NCBI GenBank assembly: GCA_003427395.1
Contig: BFEA01000045.1
Span: 3,880,589-3,901,936 of the forward strand
Direction of reading: 5' to 3'
Source of the DNA: Chara braunii
Lineage: Eukaryota > Streptophyta > Charophyceae > Charales > Characeae
DNA: 21,348 nt
Shown here: one piece after another, positions 1-9,461 of the stretch
Position numbering within the stretch: the first letter of the stretch is position 1
Layout: every line of letters begins with the position of its first letter
Made by a program: the position numbers and the translations under genes
The notes under the pieces: model-generated
Told to the model about the DNA's origin: nothing
Database searches by the model: none
Seen by the model: the letters and a program-made list of their open reading frames with translations, nothing else

Positions 1-423
1 AAAAAAAAAAAAAAAAGGTAATATTGCGAATGCAATACAATAGAACTTCGTTCCTATTTCATGAAACGCTTGATATGGTATGGAAGGGTTCCAAGGGGAT
101 AAGATAAGGAATAAAGGGGTTTAGAGGGGGGATGCTTAATTCATTCGATTGTTTTTTTTCTAAATATTATTTTCTTGTGTTGTTTTATTTTTAATCTTTA
201 TATCTGTTGAGTAATCAAAGATGGCCTCCTGCCAAAAGTTGTTCATATCATTGATATGAACAACATAATTGTTTTCCAGATTAAAAAAAAAAAAAAAATC
301 TAGTTTTTTTTTTTTTTTTGCGGAAGGCCTAATTTTAACATATACGAAATTAATCCGGAAATTTCATCCGGATAGAAAATTCCGGATAAAATTTGTCTGC
401 CGGATATCCGGATTTGCTACTTA
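1..423 (+). repeat. Inter-array spacer, copy 1 (left end cut by window)
   Basis: The spacer starts in a poly-A run, then has a conserved segment beginning atattgcgaatg, a 27-bp palindrome (238-264), an A-run (283-298) followed by a T-run (304-319), and a terminal module rich in TCCGGA/CCGGAT at about 350-415. The same order recurs in the other three spacers. No plausible coding region is present. A short open frame over 269-466 is low-complexity and crosses into the satellite. Confidence 0.9.
238..264. repeat. Conserved spacer palindrome
   Basis: Two 13-bp arms (gttgttcatatca and its reverse complement) flank a single central t. The palindrome recurs at 10511-10535 with 12-bp arms, at about 12962-12980 with shorter arms, and in degenerate form near 2704-2730. 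Its function is unknown. Confidence 0.9.
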
Positions 424-2342
424 CGTGAAAAGAAAGACCTACACAAGGCTATATCACAAGATTTGAGCAAGAGATCATTAATTGAAAAATCGGAGCGTCT
501 CCTACAAGCATATGAGTGAAAACCAAGATCTACACTTAGAACAAATCACAAGAATTGAAATGAGATCATCCATAGAGGAATTGGAACTGTCCTACTAATG
601 TGTGAGTAAAAAGCAAAATCTACATAAGGCAAAATCACAAGAATTGAACATGAGATCATCCATAGAAGAATGGGAGCATCTCCTACTAGTGTTTGAGTGA
701 AATGCAAGTGTTACACTAGGCTATATCTCGAAATTTGAGCAAGGGATCATCTATGGAAGAATCGAAGCATCTCCTACGAGCATATGAGTGAAAAACAATA
801 TCTACACTAGACCAATCACAAGAATTGAACATGAGATCATCCATGAAAGAATCGGAGCATCTTCTAGCAGCATATAAGTAAAAAGTCAGATCTACACTAG
901 ACCAAATCACAATAATTGAATATGAGATCATCCATGAAAGAATCGGAGCATCTCCTACTAGTGTGTGAGTGAAATGCAAAAGTTACACTAGGCTGTATCA
1001 CAAGATTTGAGCAAGAGATCATCCATGAACGAATTGAAGCATCACCTACTAGTATGTGAGTGAAATGCAAGAGTTGAAGTAGCCCAAATCACAAGTGTTG
1101 AGCATGAGATCATTCATCGAAGAATCGGAGCATCACCTACTAGTGTGTGAGTGAAATGCAAGAGTCACACTAGGCCAAATCACAAGAATTGATCATGAGA
1201 TCATCCATAGAAGAATCGGAGCATCTCCTACAAGTGTGTAAGTGAAATGTAAGAGTTACACTAGGCCAAATCACAAGAATTGAAAATGAGATCATCCATA
1301 GAAGAATCGGAGCATCTCCTACTAGCATGTGAGTAAAAAGCAAGATCTACACTAGGCTATAACACAAGATTTGAGCAAGAGATCATCCATGGCAGAATCC
1401 GAGGATCTCCTACTAGCATGTGAGTGAAAAGTAAGATCTATGTTAGGCCAAATCACAAGAATTGAACATGAGATCATCGTGAGAAGAATTGGAGCATCTC
1501 CTACTAGCATATGAGTGAAACACAATATCTACACTACACCCAATCACAGGAATTGAACATGAGATCATCCATAGAAGAATCAAAGCATCTCCTACTGGTA
1601 TGTAAGTGAAAAGCAAGATCTACACTAGGTTATATCACAAGGTTAGAGGAAGAGATCATCCATGGAAGAATCGGAGGATCTTCTTCTAGCATATGAGTGA
1701 AAAGCAAGATCTACACGACCAAATCACAAGAATTGAACACGAGATTATCCATAGAAGAACCAGAGCGTTTCCTACTAGCATATGCATAAAAAGCAAGATC
1801 GACATTAAGCCAAATCACAAGAATTAAACATGAGATGATCCATTGAAGAATCGGAGCATCTCTCACTTGTGTGTGAGTGAAATGTAAGAGTTACACTAGG
1901 CTATACTACAAGATTTGAGCAAGGGGTCATCCATGGAAGAATCGGAGCATCTCCTACTACTATATGAGTGAAAATCAAGATCTACACGAGGCTATATCAC
2001 AAGATTTGAGCAAGAGATCATCCATGAAAGAATCAGAGCATCTCCTTCTTGTGTGTGAGTGAAATGCATGAGTTACACTAGGCTATATCACAAGATTTGA
2101 GCAAGAGATCATCCATGGAAGAATCAGAGCATCTCCTACTTGCATATGAGTGAAAAGCAAGATCTACACTAAGACCAAATCACAAGAATTGAATATGAGA
2201 TCATCCATAGAAGAATCGGAGCATTTCCTACTAACATATGAGTAAAAAAATAAGATTTACACTAAGACCAAATCATAAGAATTGAACATGAGATGATCCA
2301 TAGAAGAATCAGGGAATCTCCTACTAGCATGTAAGTGAAAAA
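424..2342 (+). repeat. 91-bp satellite, block 1 (21 monomers)
   Basis: The monomer period is 90-91 bp, measured between successive gatcat motifs at 654, 745, 835 and 926. Type A carries ggctatatcacaagatttg and type B carries accaaatcacaagaattg. The order read is A B B A B B A B B B A B B A B B A A A B B. The eighth monomer is a B variant with cccaaatcacaagtgttgag. Two linker variants also alternate (catatgagtgaaaagcaagatct-like and gtgtgagtgaaatgcaagagtt-like). Open frames across the block are by-products of the repeat and are not genes. Confidence 0.95.
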
Positions 2343-2892
2343 CTAGGTAGCAGGAGTTCTCTGGCCAGATTATCTGGTCGGATTATCTGACCGAATGATC
2401 GGGGGGTAGGATCATCTGGAAATCCGGATGATTAAAAAAAAGGCCAAGCAAAAGCAAAAAAAAAAAAAAAAAAAAAAAAAGTTATATTGCGAATGTAAAA
2501 TACAATAGACCTTCGTTCGTATTTAATGGAAGGCTTGATATGGTCTGTAAGGGTTCAAAAGGGATAAGATAGGGAACAAGGGGGTTTAGAGGGGGGGATG
2601 CTTAATTCATTCCATTGTTTTTTATCTAAATATTATTTTCTTGTGCTGTTTGATTTTTTATTTTCATATCTGTTGAGTAATCAAAGATGACCTCATGCCA
2701 AAAGTTGTTGATATCATTAATATGAACAACATAATTGTTTTCCAGGTTTTTTTTAATTTTTTTTTTTCACGGTAAAAAAAAAATATTTTGCACAAGGCCT
2801 GATTTTCCATATATGGAATAAATCGGAAAATTTCATCCGGATTGAAAATTTCGGATAAAATTGGTCTGCCGGATATCCGGATTCGCTACTAA
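2343..2892 (+). repeat. Unit tail plus spacer, copy 2
   Basis: The tail (2343-2430) has short repeats of the form ttatctggtcgg, then gatcggggggtaggatcatctgg. A 25-nt A-run follows (2456-2480), then the conserved spacer body, a decayed copy of the central palindrome, a T-run then A-run pair separated by cacggt, and a CCGGAT-rich end. I see no gene in it. Confidence 0.9.
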
Positions 2893-4800
2893 GGTGAAAA
2901 GCAAGATCTACACTAGGCTATATCACAAGATTTGAGCAAGAGATCATCCATGGAAGAATCAGAGCACCTTCTACTAGCATATGAGTGAAAAGCAAGATCT
3001 ACACACAGATCAAATCACAAGAATTGAACATGAGATCATCCACAGAAGAATCGGAGCATCTCCTACTAGTGTGTGAGTGAAAAGCAAGATCTACGTTCGA
3101 CCAAATCAGAAGAATTGAACATGAGATCATCCTTAGAAGAATCGGAGGATCTCCTACTAGTGTGTGAGTGAAATGCATGAGTTGCAATAGACTATATCAC
3201 AAGATTTGAGCAAGGGATCATCCCTGGAAGAATCGGAGCATCTCCTACTAGCATATGAGTGAAAAGCAAGATTTACACGAAGACCAAATCACAAGAATTG
3301 AACATGAGATCATCCATAAAAGAATCGGAGCATCTCCTAGCAACATATGAGTGAAAAGCAATATCTACACTAGATTAAATCACAAGAATTGAATATGAGA
3401 TCATCCATGAAAGAATCGGAGCGTCTCCTACTAATGTGTGAGTGAAATGCAAGAGTTACACTAGGATGTATCACAAAATTTTAGCAAGAGATCATCCATG
3501 AAAGAATCGGAGCATCACCTACTAGTGTGTGAGCGAAATGCAAGAGTTGAAGTAGCCCAAATCACAAGTGTTGAGCATGAGATCATCCATAGAAGAATCG
3601 GAGCATCACCTACTAGTGTGTGAGGGAAATGCAAGAGTCACACTGGGCCAAATCACAAGAATGGATCATGAGATCATCCATAGAAAAATCGGAGCATATC
3701 CTACTAGTGTGTAGAATGTAAGAGTTACACGAGGCCAAATCACCAGAATTGAAAATGAGATCATCCATAGAAGAATTGGAGCATCTCCTACTAGCATGTA
3801 AGTGAAAAGCAAGATCTACACTAGGCTATATCACAAGATCTTAGCAAGAGACCATCCATGGAAGAATCCGAGGATCTCCTACTAGCATGTGAGTGAAAAG
3901 CAAGATCTATATTAGGCCAAAATTGAACATGAGATCATCCATAGAAGAATTGGAGCAGCTTCTACTAGCATATGAGTGAAAAGCAAGATCTACACTATAC
4001 CCAATCACAAGAATTGAACAAGGGATCATCCATAGAAGAATCGAAGCATCTCCTACTAGCATGTAAGTGAAAATCAAGATCTCTACTAGGCTATATCACA
4101 AGATTGGAGCAAGGGATCATCCGTGGAAGAATCGGAGCATCTCCTACTAGCATATGAGTGAAAAGCAAGATCTAGACCAAATCACAAGAATTGAACATTA
4201 CATCATCCATAGAAGAATCGGAGCATCTCCTACTAGCATATGCGTAAAACGCAAGATCTACATTAAGCCAAATCACAAGAATTAAACATGAGATCATCCA
4301 TTGAAGAATCGGAGCATCTCCCACTAGTGTGTGAGTGAAATGCACGAGTTACACTAGGCTATTTCACAAGATTTGAGCAAGGGGTCATCCATGGAAGAAT
4401 CGAAGCATCTCCTACTAGCATATGAGTGAAAAGCAAGATCTACACTAGGCTATATCACAAGGTATGAGCAAGAGATCATCCATGAAAGAATCAGAGTTTC
4501 TCCTACTAGTGTGTGAGTGAAATACATGAGTTACACTAGGCTATATCACAAGATTTGAGTAAGAGATCATCCATGGAAGAATCGGAGCATCTCCTACTTG
4601 CATATGAGTGAAAAGCAAGATCTACACTAAGACCAAATCACAAGAATTGAACATGAGATCATCCATAGAGGAATCGGAGTATCTCCTACTAACATATGAG
4701 TAAAAAAGCAAGATTTAAACTAGACCAAATCACAAGAATTGAACATGAGATGATCCATAGAAGACTATGGGCATCTCCTACTAGCATGTAAGTGAAAAGC
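2893..4800 (+). repeat. 91-bp satellite, block 2 (21 monomers)
   Basis: The A/B order is identical to block 1 across all 21 monomers, including the variant eighth monomer and the A A A run at positions 17-19. Monomer 12 lacks about 9 bp. The block length is 1908 bp against 1919 bp in block 1. This identity of order is the main evidence for a 21-mer higher-order unit. Confidence 0.95.
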
Positions 4801-4866
4801 TAGGTAGGATGAGTTATCTAGCCGGATAATCTGGTTGGATTATCTGGCTGGATGATCGGGGGGTAG
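4801..4866 (+). repeat. Unit tail, copy 2, split by retroelement insertion
   Basis: The ttatctggccgg-type tail runs to gatcggggggtag and then stops matching. The expected continuation (gatcatctggaaatccgg) resumes at about 10214. The two halves therefore mark an insertion of about 5.35 kb in a pre-existing unit. Confidence 0.85.
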
Positions 4867-5091
4867 AGTTATGATGAGAGTCGGGGACGGCAAAAAGCAC
4901 GTCAAAGACTCAGAACTCCGTGGTCGGTGAGAGCAATCGAGTCATCGTGCACAAGAGCACACACATGAGCAGGGAGGGGAAGATAAGGAGAGGAGAGGAG
5001 AGTAGAATGAGAGGGAAATGAAGACTCAGGTAGCGCAAAAGGAACTGCTTCATAAAAAAACACAGTAAGCACCGAAGTAGAACGGCGAGAA
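4867..5091 (-). other. Terminal 3' segment of the retroelement, after the ribozyme
   Basis: About 225 bp lie between the predicted cleavage site and the satellite junction. It contains the partner arm of the stem I extension (5028-5038) and a purine-rich stretch near 4970-5015. I see no gene in it. In Penelope-like elements such sequence belongs to the LTR-like terminal repeat. That assignment is inferred here. Confidence 0.45.
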
Positions 5092-5142
5092 GTTCCCGAC
5101 ATGTTTTGGTTGTGTCGCCGTCACAGCCATCATCAGGGGAAA
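5092..5142 (-). ncRNA. Degenerate type I hammerhead ribozyme of the retroelement
   Basis: On the minus strand the order is TTCCC (stem I 5' side, 5141-5137), then CTGATGA (catalytic core, 5136-5130), then stem II GGcTGTG/CACAaCC (5128-5122 with 5114-5108, one C-A mismatch), then AAAAC where an active ribozyme has GAAAC. A short palindromic stem III follows (ACATGT, 5104-5099), with a GTC cleavage triplet ending at 5098 and GGGAA (stem I 3' side, 5097-5093). An outer 11-bp inverted repeat (5145-5155 with 5028-5038) extends stem I. Hammerheads with very short stem III are known from Penelope-like elements. The core G-to-A change at 5107, which is a CpG-to-CpA type change, should abolish cleavage in this copy. 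Confidence 0.6.
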
Positions 5143-5234
5143 GGTTGCGCTACCTAGCCAGGGCTTTGGCTACTGATTTATACTCGCATATTTTCACCCT
5201 CCGCTCCTTCCTACAGGTTCAGCCACTGTATCAA

Positions 5235-5285
<51 letters not shown>

Positions 5286-5817
5286 GAGAGAGAAAAAAAA
5301 AAAAAAAAAAAAAAAAAGGGGCAGCAAAATCCAAGCGAAGTGAAAATTTGGAGCGTAGCATCGTCAGGCTGGCGGGAAATGGGAAGGTCAGAAATCGCAG
5401 AGAGCAGAGTACCCGAGGGAAGAGGAGGAGGCAAGAGAAAAGAGATTCACGCGTAGTTGAGAAAGAATGGAGATCGGAGAGAAGGAGCCCGCGGAAGACA
5501 GCGATATGGCAGATAGAAGAAATCAAGTTTTTAAGGTAGATACTTGCTTGGGTTGTTGTCGGTATCTGCTTGACGTTACGATCTTGGGTGGCTTGCGGCC
5601 AAGGCAGGTCGTCACTGCCGCTACATATCACGGAGCCAGATCTTCACGTTGCCAGGGTGATAAATCAAGTCGTCGGTTTTCCAAGTAGCACTCGGCGTGC
5701 ACTTCGTCAATCTCAGAGCTTTGTCTTGGGGCGGGAAATATCTTGCAGATGGAAATCCTCCATATCAGCCTTTTGGCGGGAACCTTTTTTGCCTGTGAGA
5801 AGTCCTTCCGACAGGAT
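5143..5817 (-). other. 3' non-coding part of the retroelement
   Basis: Downstream of the reverse transcriptase on the minus strand there is no sustained reading frame. The stretch holds a 25-nt T-run and a CT microsatellite (5238-5317), then leads into the ribozyme motif. Short open frames on both strands here are driven by the microsatellite. Confidence 0.55.
5238..5317 (+). repeat. (GA)n microsatellite followed by A25
   Basis: Near-perfect GA dinucleotides run from 5238 to 5292, with one ggg interruption near 5275, and pass directly into 25 A (5293-5317). The tract lies in the 3' part of the retroelement. Confidence 0.95.
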
Positions 5818-7110
5818 TCAGACCCAGCCCTTCCAACAGGTATTATTTCCCGCGGAAAACTCCTCCGCTGTTTTAAAGAAAACCTTACCTGGGAACCCTT
5901 TTAACCTCAACTCTCTTCTTAACGAAAGCAAAAACAGACCCACTCCTCTGGTATCTGAGGAGTGGGTAAGCATCCTGTTCATATGGCATTTGATTAGTGC
6001 CACCTTTTGGCACTTGGGACCGTAGGACAGAAAATCCTGTGAAGTCAAAAATACTGCCTCATCCTTGGTCCAAATGAGATCCTGATTTTTCAGAGTCGCC
6101 TCACACCGAACAGCAGGTGGGGCTGCCTGACATTCGACCCTGCACCCCAAAAATTCCCATCTCCCATCTCGTTCATCAGTCCGAACTAAAGTCAGGTTCT
6201 TATCATACAGGAAAATAAATTGTTCATAGATCTTGCTTGCCCTGTCGAAGGATCCTTGAGATTTATCAGGTAAGATAACAAAGAGGGCTACATCGTCAAC
6301 CAACCGGAGACCGTGAATCAAGCAGCGGTCCCTTCCCAAATATTTCAGAAATGAGAACTCATAGTAAGTGCAAAGTAGACACGCCAGAGCTGGGCTAGAG
6401 GTTTTTCCCATTGGAATGCCTATCTTCTGCCTAATAACACGCGTCGAAGCTTTGGAAAATGTATTAACAAGGTCAAACTTAGTGAACTGAATAAGATCAG
6501 AGAATTTCACCCTATTTCATCCCTGTTCGCCAAAACCTTTACCCAGCGCAGTCCCTTTCCCACTTCTATTGACTCTTATAGAGTTGTGCCCTTTCTAATT
6601 GAAAAAGTCACACAGCCATTTGACTGCGCTAATGATGGCATTGTGAGGGAGTTTTGTGAACATCTCCTTGTACACCATCAGTGAGAGTATGCACCTTTCG
6701 ATTCAAGTCGTGCACAAGCTTTCTTAGCAGGTTCGTACTCTTGAGATTGAAGTGGGCGGACTCAGGGATTCTCCAGAGTAATCCATTGATAGCCTTGGAT
6801 ACTATCCTACACGCCCGGACACTAGGCTTGGAAAAAGAGGGCGCGATTGGTCTCCATCTGGTAATATCTTTGAATTTCGGAATCTCGTGGACGGAACCCA
6901 AGGACCCACGTCTGTTCCAAGGGGCCAACTTTTGTGCCTGAATCCCATAGTACCCTTCTCTACAGGCCGTCAAGACCTCATGCTCCTGTCGGTTATCAAC
7001 CTCAAAACCCTCACTTTCCCAATACAACTTGGCAAGAGCGGCATTGTATATCTTCGAGCAGCATACATATGTGTCTCCAATATTGTGGTATAGGCATACA
7101 TACCAAACCC
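5818..7110 (-). other. Penelope-type reverse transcriptase domain (in the pseudogene)
   Basis: The fingers region shows HEIPKFKDITRWRPIAPSF (RWRPI at 6845-6859). Motif A is KEMFTKLPHNAI (about 6634-6669), with its Asp probably the GAT codon at 6677-6679, just across a frame change. Motif B is GIPMGKTSSPALA (6382-6420). Motif C is RLVDDVALF, with both catalytic Asp intact (6292-6297). The thumb side continues to the stop at 5818 (WEFLGCRVE, FGPKCQK-like). The G-x-x-MG motif B and the xVDD motif C are typical of Penelope-type enzymes, and they differ from the YADD or YxDD box usual in LTR elements. Frames change at 7085-7110 and 6670-6680, with stops at 6595 and 6517. Confidence 0.82.
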
Positions 7111-7400
7111 CCCAGTCTCTCTTTCCAACGGAGAGCTTCAATTTCAGAAATGGTATCCCTTCTTACTTGGTTAGCAAAGCATGAACGGATCATCTTCGAG
7201 CTGCCAGCCCACCCATCCTTGCTCGAGATGTGTGATAATCTTTCAGAAAGTGCCCATTTAACTCTTCCGACAGACTGGGCAGTAGAGGGATGTAAGACGT
7301 TCCTCGCATTCTTCAAGCGTGTCGGAATAACAGGCAGCTCAGAAAATCTAAAAGCAACATGTCCTTTGCTATTCCTTGGGAATGAAGTATCACTTCCTTT

Positions 7401-7409
7401 GCAAGAGCA
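7401..7409 (-). other. CxC motif between nuclease and reverse transcriptase
   Basis: The reading SSNVCSCKGSD places a Cys-Ser-Cys-Lys-Gly motif between the GIY-YIG domain and the reverse transcriptase, with GHVAFRF about 17 residues later. A CxC motif at this place is a described mark of the permuted Penelope-like clade. A metal-binding role is inferred. Confidence 0.5.
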
Positions 7410-8221
7410 AACATTAGATGACTGTCTGGCCATGAGCCTATGATTGTGCAGGATATTTGCTACGGACTTATTCTTAGTCCTTACGACCTTTAGCCTAGAA
7501 ATGAGAAAATCAGCGAGAAAAATATCAGAACATCTTTTCCTTATTACTGACTTAGCCACGTCAGTAATCAATGATTTCCGAATCTGGTCATCGAATGTAA
7601 CTTTTACCACAGTCGGAGCCAAGCAGCGGAAACCGCACACAGATGTCAGTGCCCTTCCTACAACTCCCTTTAAAAAGTACGAGATTTATCCCTATGAAAC
7701 AACTCAATAGAGTTATACAACTTCACAAGATTATGCAGGCTATAACTGTAGAGCCCGCACCTAGTGTCGGGGACTTGGAGGAGAGAGGCGAGCATATCGT
7801 GTCGCAGGCCGGACATACTCTTACGTCTCCTTAATCTTAGAATGTGAAAAATTCCCCCCTGTAACAGCTCAAATTTCAGACCTTTTAGCAAGCATTTCTT
7901 ATCCATAAAATCCACAATAGACCAGCCGAACTTTCTTCTGATCCTACCCCATGATTCCAGAAAGGAAGTTCCTCCAATATTGAGTAGATTGATATGCAGC
8001 ATGCCATTATCCACAAGAACATTTAGAATCCTGATAATAGAGTAAGAAGGGGAAGGCGGGTCTCACGGCTCCGGGATGGGATGGGAAATAGGAGAGATAT
8101 CCCACCGAACAAACATTCCATGCATACATCTTGTCACCTGGCTTAGGCCATTCTTCCGAAAAAAAGTCTTTCGTTCTCTCCGCCCTTTTCGTCGGCAAGG
8201 ATTTTTTCTTTTTTTGACACA

Positions 8222-8482
8222 GTTAAGCACTGGAGACCACCTCGAGATCAAAGCTTCCTCGACTTCCCGAATCTCGTCCTCAGGCGGGAAAGCAATAGGG
8301 ATAACTACGTAACTATGCCATCCCTTTCTTTGGAACCACCTTCTGAGCTTGTGGTTCCTGCCATCATCAGACTGCGTAGATCTCCTAACATGCTCATCCC
8401 ACGTAACCTTCAGTGGACGAGTAATAGAGCCTATGTACGTAGCTTTATACTAGGGAGATAATAAAACGTAGACACATGGACC
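8222..8482 (-). other. GIY-YIG endonuclease domain (in the pseudogene)
   Basis: Read on the minus strand, the domain opens with CVYVLLSP (the VYV at 8465-8473 stands for GIY). A stop at 8450 follows, and then YKATYIGSITRP with an intact YIG (8429-8437). WDEH follows at 8390-8401. The C-terminal half reads EVEEALISRWSPVLN, with the usual acidic residue before the helix (about 8255-8260) and the closing Asn at 8222-8224. A TWDEH where many family members have RWxEH suggests one active-site Arg may be lost, unless the Arg at 8417 serves. Family members nick DNA with one metal ion. Here the domain lies N-terminal to the reverse transcriptase. Confidence 0.75.
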
Positions 8483-9124
8483 GTTCCAACCACACACATC
8501 AACACTATTCCTGAGAGCAGTTTCCCAGTTATTGACAAATTTTTCTGCCCACTGCGGTTGCCCGTGACATGCCATTGTCAGCATAAGGAATCGCATGAAC
8601 ATATTCATCCCGACTGCATTCACTCCTTGCCACCCTTCATTTTTCCTACGCTCTCTTACTCGCTCAAGATAGGCCCAGGTTGAAGGTAGATCCACAGATC
8701 ATCAAGAAGGATTCTCCTCCTAAGATTCCTCCTCAGATTGCTCATCGTCTTCGTCATCGTATTCGCCATAAGCTTCGGTAGCGCACAGCCTGGCCAGTGC
8801 AGCAGTAGTGACCTTCTTATTCATGTACTTAATACGATCCTTCTTTCAAATTTCTTCCAGCTCATGCTTGGTTTTTGCCATGAGCTCCGCAATAAGGTCC
8901 TTGATGTACTTCTTCCGTCCTTCTTTGCCGGGACCGGCAACAGCGGCCTTCTTACCACGGTTGATGCGATCGAATCCCAGGTCCTGCGACGCATCTTCGT
9001 TGATGGAGATACATGCAGATCTCCTCCTTGTTCCGTTCCCTGCAACAGATGCAAACATCCCTGCCAACCGCGCAGAGAAGCCGTTAGCAGCGGGAGTCTC
9101 CAACCGATCGCTACGGGATCCCTA

Positions 9125-9310
9125 AGGTCCTGGTTCGGTAGCCGCACCCGCTCTTCGGGATACAGGGGGATGAGGAGGGGGAGGAGGAGGAGGAGGAGAG
9201 TTCGGAACGGGGTGTGAAGGTGCCGGAGCAGACGTGTGGGTTGGCACCGGTGGACGAGGAGAAGGTTGGTGTGGAGGGATGGGTTGCAGATTCACAGGAG
9301 GGGAGGGGGA

Positions 9311-9354
<44 letters not shown>

Positions 9355-9440
9355 GTTGGAGGGGTGGGGGGAGGAGGAGGAGGAGGAGGATGCGAAGGAG
9401 GATGAGAAGGAGGAAAGGGAGGGGGAACATAGTGAGCGGG
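9125..9440 (-). other. Proline-rich linker encoded across a 40-nt poly-C tract
   Basis: Upstream of the homopolymer, one frame reads Pro/His/Ser-rich (PPPFPPSHPPSHPPPPP). Downstream, a different frame reads PSSPSPPVNLQPIPPHQPSP and continues open to 9125. The switch falls inside the homopolymer, where slippage would change frame without altering the amino acid repeat. The linker joins the coiled coil to the basic region before the nuclease. Confidence 0.6.
9314..9353. repeat. 40-nt poly-G/poly-C homopolymer
   Basis: Forty consecutive G on the plus strand are flanked by GGA-rich sequence (about 9160-9200 and 9360-9425). This is a strong candidate for a four-stranded G structure, and its true length is uncertain because such runs are prone to sequencing and assembly error. 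Confidence 0.95.
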
Positions 9441-9461
9441 TAGAGTCAGAATAGCCGCGCC

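Noticed and set aside
716-979. Open frame in the 91-bp satellite (also at 2999-3187 and 10804-10992)
   Set aside because: The repeated peptide phrases come from the 91-bp period. The period is not a multiple of 3 and the frames have no independent support.
424-2342. Regular repeats suggesting a CRISPR array
   Set aside because: The whole 91-bp unit repeats with divergence. There are no short identical repeats with unique spacers and no cas genes, and the setting is eukaryotic.
2540-2575. gggttcaaaagg as a tRNA-like or SINE pol III box B
   Set aside because: It matches the box B consensus poorly, has no box A at the right distance, and no cloverleaf can be drawn.
4858-4866. gggggta near both ends of the retroelement as a target-site duplication
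   Set aside because: The right-hand copy (about 10203-10209) is followed by extra bases before the satellite resumes, so the match is too loose in a G-rich context.
5106-5456. Plus-strand frame with Arg-Glu repeats over the GA tract, and Ser-Leu frames opposite
   Set aside because: Driven by the GA microsatellite and the A-run, and lying in the 3' non-coding part of the retroelement.
6934-7443. Plus-strand 169-codon frame opposite the reverse transcriptase
   Set aside because: Antisense shadow of the minus-strand pseudogene, with no recognisable motifs.
9214-9454. Glycine-rich plus-strand frames over the poly-G tract
   Set aside because: These are the reverse of the proline-rich linker and reflect homopolymer composition.
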